Below, one piece after another: positions 22,206 to 29,900 of a stretch of DNA of 29,900 nt. This DNA comes from Apostichopus californicus. Taxonomy: Eukaryota; Echinodermata; Holothuroidea; Aspidochirotida; Stichopodidae. The DNA lies in NCBI GenBank assembly GCA_020650975.1, contig JAIPMN010006615.1, positions 1-29,900 of the forward strand, read 5' to 3'. Position numbers and translations under genes: made by a program. The notes beneath the pieces were generated by a model, which worked only from the letters and a program-made list of their open reading frames with translations, was not told the DNA's origin and searched no databases. How positions within the stretch are numbered: position 1 is the first letter of the stretch; each line of letters begins with the position of its first letter.

Positions 22206-25200
22206 TGTTTTCATATGTCATTGATGAACAATGTATGAATATGATATATCCAGTGATCATGACATGTGGGATATAAAATTTAAAATGTTTCTTTTTTCCT
22301 TCCGAGTTCTCGTTAATGACATGTCATGAAGGCAAATTCTTAAACCGGAGAGAATCGAGAAGGGAAGATCAGTTATTAAAGTGGTGAATCTGTGACATAT
22401 GTCAAAATATAATATCGTATAAAACCAATAAATTATATAATATTTGGAACAATAAACATTTAAATCTTTCTCATCAAGCCCAATGAAATAGGCTCTACTT
22501 TTACTCTTCAAGATCAAAAGATTTGAACAAGGAAGTCAGAAAGAAATATTTTGGCTCAACAGTTATAATCGTAAATAAATCGATCATCGCTTATCTGATA
22601 ACAGTATTTATAAATATTTCAATTAATTTAACATTCAATATACTGTAAGAAGTTCATATACTCAGCGGTCTATCGCGGTACACCGTCAACTCTTCAGTAC
22701 CGATTAACCGAAAATGACTTTGTGTACAACTGGGATATTTTACATATGAACAAGTGGAACGTTTTAACGAGCTCATATATACTATTTACGAATTCTATCA
22801 ATAATGCCTAGGTTTTAGAGCAATTCTGGTAAAAGTTATTATCACTACCTTGCGTGTAGCCTATATACCTAATTATATATCCCTGATTTATAGCCTGAGT
22901 GCCTCAGAATGTATCATTTCACGTCTAAAATGTTCATCTCTTTTCTGGAGAAGACCCCCTAAACCGCCATATAAGAGGTCGACTTCAACGTCCTCACAAC
23001 CACACAAACTCCTATTAAAATCCTGCCCCACCCCACCCCACCCCACCCGCCCAACCCCACCCAACCGCCATCCCCAGCTATTCGTTTAATGCAGCTTCCA
23101 ATTGTACTTATATCTGTGTTCTACATAATGAGTTCATTCCTCAGCCGTTAAGTAATTTCAAAACGGCTGCAAGCTTTGAATATATATAGTGTTCAGAAAG
23201 GAATTTTTGTGACGTTAAATTTGAGAAAACATGAACTGGCGAATTATTTGCGTTGGTAACGAGAGGTTGCTATTACACGTGATTCTTCTTCAAATGCGGA
23301 ATGCGTTTATTTAATCCAATTTCAAGAGCGGTTTTATAATGTCAATGATTCATAAAATTATACTTTGAATACAGATTTATTTCTCGTGTGATATGAAGGT
23401 TAGCGATGTTGATTTATTCCATTTGAGCATTTTATGATTAGTGTACCATATATTCCAATATGCGGTGGGAGGGGGTGGGGTGGGGGGATGGAGCGGCAGG
23501 GGAAAGGAGTAGAGGGAGAGGACGTCTCCAATCGTTTAACACATAACTGAGGTGAACAGGCAATAGAGAAGTTCAGCAAGAAAGTAATAAACGAAAGCAA
23601 GACGAAAGAAAATCGGAATTAATAGCGTATAACCTTATTGCAACCCCACTCGTGTCATGAACACTGCTATTTGTTTGAGGGTGCCTCGTTATAAAGACCA
23701 TAGAACTCAGTTTCCGGCGGGAATCTGAAATGTTCAGCACCCTTCTTGATGTGTAGCGCCATCTTCAAAGGCATATACAACCTATGATGTCGGTTGACAA
23801 ATCAGTCCCGTCATCAAGGCAATATTTATTAACAAACTATGTTTGCTTCAAGTTGATAGCAGTCATTAACCTTTCCTTTTCGCGAGTATGCATAAATTAA
23901 AGTAAAATTTGTCAATCATATTATCTGTAAATTGATCTACAAGATATGGTAATATCTCTAATACCTACGAACACTCCTCTGCTCTTTATCCTGTAAAATT
24001 TTATTAAGCCCAGAACATTTCCGCCCGTGTTAGACATTTGCAAAATGATATATTTTTATTCCAGTGTTTTTTTTCTTGTTGTTGGCCGATTTGACCTGAC
24101 CGTTCCCTAATATCTGCTTCCTAGCATTTTTAGGGCAATCACTCTTTTCTCTATATTTGACACCTGGTTATAATTTACTCTATTATAGTTACTTCCTTTC
24201 ATCCCGTGGCTGGTATCTATTCTTGAACTATTTTCTCATACAAACTTTAAAGGCTCTGATCTTTGTTACGACATAAGTGGAATCCAAAATTGGATTTTTG
24301 AGACTTAAGCAAAGTTCAAGCCTGCACTGGTCGGATTTTAGGAGGTTGCCGGTCGATATTACGCACCAATCGCTAACAAGGTTGTCTCCGTGGCATTTAC
24401 AGGTAAATGTGACGTGTTAAGTAACCTCCTGATTTGGTTCCGCGATGACCTTTCCAAATAGTGCTACGACAAGGGGAAATTATCACCAGAACAGACTATT
24501 AAAACACATCTTGTCACAGTCGATAAATGACAACCACCGTACTTCACCATTGCAGTACACTGAAGTCAATTTAGCGGCATTATAATTACATTTCAAGAAA
24601 AAATGAGTGAAAATGTATTAATGTGCAAATTTCACTGTGAAATAATAAAGGTCATATCTGCCGTGATAACTCAGGTATCACGTGACTTATAATAACCCGC
24701 AGAAATCCTTGGCGGATGTTGAATCGCCATGCTGAGTTTTTTTCTTTCTTTTTGATTTGTGATTTTATATCAAATCATAAAGATTTACACAAACTCATTG
24801 ATGACGTTATTCCTTTGTCTTTCTCTTCAATCACACCTCTCAATATACCGCCCTCTATTTAAACAGATATCGTGATGCGGCGGGACTGAGTTACAGAACA
24901 AGTATACTTACAATGGTTATTTATAATGAATAACAGTTCTATAAGAGCTGGGATATTCATAACAATAATTTAGTATTTATATATTTTCAGGTTATGGCTA
25001 ATGTGAACGCCCGTTGAATGTAAGCTGTTGGGCCTTGACTTACTCGGCGGGAAATATCCTATAATAATGTCAAATACTATACGACTATCGTGATCGTCTG
25101 CTCATTTAAAGTGCTTCGAGTGAAGAAAGGTCCCTAGCAACGGGTCAAAGGGTCACCGAAAGATACGTTATCGTTTTCTGCGGAGTAAAGTTAAAGCGAT

Positions 25201-26296
25201 ACCCAGTATAGGAAAGTTATAAAAAACTTAGAAATTAAATGAAATCGTTAAGATCTTCGTCTTTACAATCCCTCGTCATATAGTCAAGTGATCATAAAAT
25301 TCTTTACAATTTTCAAAATACATCGCTATTATGTCTATGTGTTGTTCAATCAGAATCTCTTTCATATTAAGAGCCACTGCACGGAGCGGCATTTGTTCCA
25401 AAAGTATCCGACCGTGTTGGCATGCATTTGAACTTGTGTACCCAACGTTTTTTTTATCATATTTTGCGCGCGTCATAAATGCTGCACGTAAACTGCTGTA
25501 CAATAATGATCTCCATATATAACTTCATCTACCATACAGCGCATTAATGATACAGTAGCGAATTTTCTTATATCCAGCTAAAGCCATGCATTTAAGCCCC
25601 ATTTCAAACTAATAAGAGAGCATCGAATAAGAAAAACATTTTAATGATACAGAGTTACAGGTAATTAACAAAACGGCTATTCCTCTGCTCTCTTGGCAAT
25701 TCGGAGCGATGGAGTTTTGGTCGTTGTTTTCAAGTTAGGGTCAGAAAACAGACATACATTTTTCGTATTGGAAAAGCAATCTTATTAACGTATTTCTAAA
25801 TAAATATACACATTTCTATATTTATATAGTTGTTTCCATTGCTTCATTTAAAGCAAATGACAAATACAAAATGAACACAATTTTGGGTCAAAAACCATTA
25901 CCAGGATGATAATGAGCTTTACGTGTAATTATAGCAATAATCAAGCAACAACTAATACAGATATATTTTAAAATATACATGTGATATCTGTGCCTCCTTA
26001 AAATGTCATACGAACTGACAAGTTTGCTTTTTATTATTTTTATTATTCAAACCGAGCTTTTGGTACAGTTGAGGACGTCATTAGCACATGACATTTTACC
26101 AAAACAGTTATAGTAAGCTTGTACTTAAACTTTAAATATATAACGATTTAATTATTTTCTTATTTAATCTCCAAGCATTTGCACTGCATCTGTCGGTCGC
26201 TAGATAATAATGCATAAACACTTGAAAAGTGTATAAGCCAATATTCATTCATACTTAGTAAAGATTCCTAAATCCTATTGGTCCATTCAGGTCAGC
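22206..26296. other. Non-coding DNA, no gene recognised
   Basis: AT-rich with small features only: (CCCCA)n at about 23026-23048, a G-rich tract of roughly complementary composition at about 23462-23503, and a minus-strand ORF at 25503-25276 with a faint resemblance to a LINE endonuclease start. The donor-like CCATT|GTAAGTATAC near 24911-24898 (minus) could end a non-coding leader exon for the precursor gene, but nothing else supports that. Confidence 0.45.
25276..25503 (-). pseudogene. Possible decayed non-LTR retrotransposon endonuclease fragment
   Basis: A 76-codon open frame whose middle part has the order N-A-C-Q-H-G-R, then about 20 residues, then I-D-I-I-A-M-Y-F-E-N. This loosely resembles the start of LINE-type endonuclease domains, where N-L-x-x-x-R is followed by a helix and then I-D-I-x-x-x-Q-E. 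The catalytic Q-E position is not matched well, and no later endonuclease or reverse-transcriptase motif follows. It could equally be a chance ORF. Confidence 0.15.
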
Positions 26297-26330
26297 TGAC
26301 CGTGGTTAATCCTGTGAGTAACGCACGGTA
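26297..26330 (+). repeat. Partial third copy of the foldback-element arm
   Basis: The 34 bases beginning TGACCGTGG and containing TTAATCCTGTGAGTAACGCACG match 26552-26585 in direct orientation, with a small indel near GTG(CA)TTAAT. The copy follows a perfect 10-bp palindrome, GTCAGCTGAC (26291-26300). Confidence 0.85.
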
Positions 26331-26438
26331 AAATTACGGGGCATCACTGTAATAAATCTTTGGTTATTGGTTATATGTAACCAAAAATGTTTTGTTTTAT
26401 GATTTTTCCCCCACACAAATGGTAGTGTATGAATGAAC

Positions 26439-26604
26439 GGGGTTAATCAACGGTCTAGCGTGCGTTACTCACATGATTAGTGCACTCCGGGTGTTAATGC
26501 TATCGCTGGATGCACTCGGGCTCCGCCCTCGTGCATCGCTTGCATTATCCCCCGACCGTGCATTAATCCTGTGAGTAACGCACGCTAGACCGTTGATTAA
26601 CCCC
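26439..26604. mobile_element. Foldback (palindromic) element, 166 bp
   Basis: The outer arms 26439-26485 and 26558-26604 are inverted repeats of 47 bases with two mismatches. The inner part continues the dyad imperfectly to a centre near 26521, where GATGCACTCGGGC faces GCCCTCGTGCATC. Nearly the whole 166 bp can therefore fold as one long hairpin. TTAA sits near each end (inside GGGGTTAATC and GATTAACCCC), which would fit TTAA-targeting transposons, but since the outer G4/C4 also pair, the ends are uncertain. There is no coding capacity. It is GC-richer than its surroundings and probably a non-autonomous mobile element. Confidence 0.9.
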
Positions 26605-29600
26605 TTAATTATACTTCATTTTCACTTCACTTCGTTTTCATCTTCAACCAGTCAGTCAGTATAACGTCTTCAAGTAGACATGGATACACTTGAGGCAAAA
26701 ACAACATGACATTTTAATTTGTAAATTAATGTCACGACGTTATGAAAGCAAAGTGTGTATGAATACGTTTCTGTTTGAAAGGATCAACAAAGTTACTATA
26801 GCTTCCTGGGTTAGTCCATCATCTTGAAATGTATGGAAAAGTAGGTCAGATGAACACTATAGCTCAGGCTTTTTATTAGTATCATTTTTTAAGAAAAAGT
26901 TAAGAAAACTATAAGGCTTTTGAAAATAGTGATATATATACACAATGAAAAATGGGCATATTTCATTCGAAGGCTTTTTCCGATAAGACATTCGCTATAT
27001 ACTACAAGCTGATGTTTTCGTCCATTCATGGAATATTATGTTACATCGTATATATTTAAACTTTCGACTTAGACAATATCAACATTGAAACAATTTTAAG
27101 CAAGCGGTATAGATAAGGTTATACACATAATATGTATATATACCGGATTTCGTCCCCAGTGTGATACACGTGCGTGTTTGTCTGATCAGAGAGGTTATAC
27201 ATTCTGAGTTATTATAAACGTGAACTTTGGTTCCAATTTCAAGCCGAATTCCTTAAGTCTGACGTGGTACAGAGGTCAATGAGATACAACGCAGGGGGTG
27301 CAATAAACCATATGAAGAACAACACAGTCTTATCTATACTTTAAATTTTGACGGTCTATTTCCTTCTTCTTTTCTCTGTTATCGAAACATGTCTTGTAAT
27401 GAATGTGTAAACATTGTACAGGGATAGACAATGGTATAATGTCACGTTAATCATACCACACTTGAAATCAGTATACCAGGATGTTTGATGGTTTGGTATG
27501 TAGTACGCCCTTTACCCCTAAGAACAAACAATTCCGTGTCCGTTACACACCCCTGCCAGCCTCGTTATCCTCTGAAGACTTTTCGAAAAGAGAAGGCTTG
27601 AAATAAGCCGGTGTTCATCCACGATCTAACACGGATATAGGGTCTCAAATAAGCTACTGTTAGGCTTCCTGATCCTTGGGTATCTAAACTAAACTAAACT
27701 AATCATTATTGAGAGGAATACAATTTTTTATGACACTAGCTCTAAATGGAAACCAAAAACAAAACAACAAAAAACCTTTAATACATGTTTATCATGACTT
27801 ATTATATTTAATATGTAAACTTCAACACATAACTAGCCATTTTTAGTAAACCACATCAAATATAGTTATAAAAAAGTTCAAAGCAATTTTGGACTGTCAC
27901 ATTTTTAAATGGTCATGTGACCACAATTTACCAGCTAACCATCGCAAAATGCAGAAAGGCCCAAATAACCTTAATTAAGTCATTCTTGAGTCGCACCGGC
28001 ACGATATCTACAGCCCTATACACATATAAGATTTTTTTTTAAATTTATTTTTTATTATTGTCATCTTTAATGAGGGTAGTCCTAAAGTAAAGATGTGATT
28101 CTCAAGTTTAGAATTACTGGAATTATCATCCAGGTATTCATCGATAGTCTTGCTATAGTCTTTGGTTGTTGGTATAGGTCTTAATAGACTTGGGGAAGGG
28201 GGAAGGAAGGGGTGCTATGACAGGGGTGCGGGTGCATGTCTCTATATGAACATATGCCACAGCGGTTGAACGTCATTTGTACCCTTCTCGTGTGATAGAT
28301 ACCGGAATCGCCGGAGGCTAATATTTGTATTTCACGTTCAAGACTATCTAGCCGGCCTATTTACCTTCGACCATCTTTGGTTTTACCTGCAACTCGGGGT
28401 CAATGAGTTTCTGGCGGGAATATAATTCGATCTGATATTTCAATTATTTTGCAGCAATTCACAAACAGGTCTTTACATGTCAATATGACGTCTATATGGT
28501 TTGTCGTGTCAACCATTGAGTTATTGCTGTTTTTAAAGTTATGTGTCGTTGAAGCAAAGGGGTGAAATATATTAATATTTCATATCTTATTGCGTATGTG
28601 TTATTGCGTGTCTGTATCTTCGGTAAAATATCAATAATTACACTCGAACGCCCTCTAATTTTGTCTTGAGCGATGCGACCATGTATTTGAGTTACTCTGA
28701 CGTGATGAGTAGGCGAGCAAATCAATCCAACATTGACAAATTGACGAGAACTTGTTATATTTTTCACAAGTAGGGTTTTTCTCGATATATTATACGGCCC
28801 ATCCATTTCTTGCCTTTTTCATAGGAATTAGTCTAGACCTATAGCATTTCTGTATTGTTCAGCGACCATTGATGATCTCGGTCAGTCGGCTATCCAAATA
28901 ATGCCAGATTTTAAGATCTAATTATACTTGAATGACTTTGACCAAGATTTAGTTCTTAGTGAATGCCAAATTACTAGGTCACTAAACAATAGACTAATAT
29001 GGTATTATTGTTGTGGGTATCAAGAAGCTCTCAACCTACAGGAAGGATGACCATTTATCCGTATATACCGGTACTGATTATGGTGGATCAAGAGGAGGAG
29101 GAGGAGATGTAGAACGGTTAAATTTGCCAACAGTAAATTATATATGATATGACTTGACTCATGATGCAACGCATGTGGATATATAGAACCGACGAATGCT
29201 AAACGTTGCCAAAACGAAGCAATACGATAATAAATGCAAGCCACGTGTTAACTAAAATGGAATTTAACAGATAAATATGTTTCTTCGACAAAGGCAAAAT
29301 AACATTAACATATCAGAAGTGTTGTCTCTGTTAACGACAAGCTAGAAGGTCATAGGTCAGATTCTTATTCGTCATCATAGACGAGATCTGTGGCCATAGC
29401 GCACGTAGCACCACATGTAACGCACCGCAAGGTTACTACTGGTGCCCCGGTCCTCTTTGGTATGTGACGTCATCAACGAAACGTACGACATAATTCATGT
29501 AAATCAATTCCATAGTAAATCAAGAGTTTTGAATTTTTTTTTTTTTTTTTGTCTTTTTGTTTTTTTGTGTTTTTGTTTTGTATAATAAAAACAGTATATA

Positions 29601-29900
29601 TGATGATGACAACGTATAGCCTATATAAAAACATTTTAAGGGGACCCGGGTAGTGGGGGAGGGTGCCGGGGACTGACAGAGTTGGATTGCATTATAAAGG
29701 CTGGATGGGTCTTTGTACAAAGAACATTATAAACAGTGCTACTCTGGATACGGGAAAAAAATAAGTTTATTTATTGAGTTTTTTACGAGAGCTTTAACAA
29801 TTAAAAACTACCAAAGATTCATATATTAAATCGCCAAAGCAGAAAATGTAAATTGTATTCATGTAGCATACAGTAAGATACAGTATATATATATATATAT
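26605..29900. other. Non-coding DNA to the right edge, no gene recognised
   Basis: AT-rich with minor repeats: CAGT triplication near 26650-26660, (CTAAA)n near 27684-27702, T-rich tracts near 28031-28055 and 29534-29580, and (TA)n at 29882-29900 running off the edge. TGACGTCA occurs at 29465-29472. Open frames here, the longest 104 codons at 28806-28492 on the minus strand, show no motif or codon signature. Confidence 0.5.

Noticed and set aside
24290..24440. Short inverted repeat (AGGAGGTT and AACCTCCT)
   Set aside because: Only 8 to 9 paired bases about 80 apart and no flanking symmetry, so chance is a good explanation.
28492..28806. 104-codon minus-strand ORF
   Set aside because: No recognisable domain, no splice sites, and normal chance length for this amount of sequence.

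Overview
The window looks like AT-rich, intron-dominated nuclear DNA from an animal. A marine invertebrate is the most likely source, possibly an echinoderm or another deuterostome, but the sequence does not settle this. The reasons are: one gene split into small exons with strong GT-AG splice sites, kilobases of non-coding DNA with many microsatellites and poly-G/poly-C runs, a tRNA-derived SINE whose body resembles those of marine invertebrates, and small inverted-repeat elements. There is no prokaryotic signal such as dense ORFs or operons. Most ORFs over 60 codons here are chance or repeat-derived.

The only gene I can support lies on the minus strand, so it reads from right to left. Four exons have strong splice sites and compatible phases: 20669-20486, 13335-13307, 11452-11339 and 6722-6557. 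Joined, they encode 164 residues plus one base: a short hydrophobic N-terminus, a polar helix-prone region, one N-glycosylation sequon, and RSKR followed by Gly at the last donor site. This looks like the pro-region of a secreted, convertase-processed precursor. The exon or exons coding for the mature product must lie below 6557 and were not found, so they are probably beyond the left edge. An 11-nt phase-compatible microexon at 20399-20389 may be an alternative to the 29-nt exon 2.

Layout from left to right: 1-324 has no gene. 325-1776 is a 23-bp satellite. 1777-6556 is intron-like. 6557-6722 is exon 4. 7691-8614 is a 15-bp satellite with a CTGCAG in most units; its core matches the 23-bp satellite, so related arrays in the same orientation flank exon 4. 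8615-11338 is intron with G-rich tracts. 11339-11452 is exon 3. 11942-12569 is a duplicated segment interrupted by an N gap (12300-12373). 13307-13335 is exon 2. 13336-20485 is a large intron with a SINE at about 16200-16585. 20486-20669 is exon 1. 20670-29900 has no recognisable gene but holds a 259-bp terminal-inverted-repeat element (21947-22205) and a long palindromic foldback element (26439-26604) with a third partial copy at 26297-26330.

The most interesting items are the unidentified secreted-precursor gene, the two related satellites flanking its exon 4, and the two small inverted-repeat elements.
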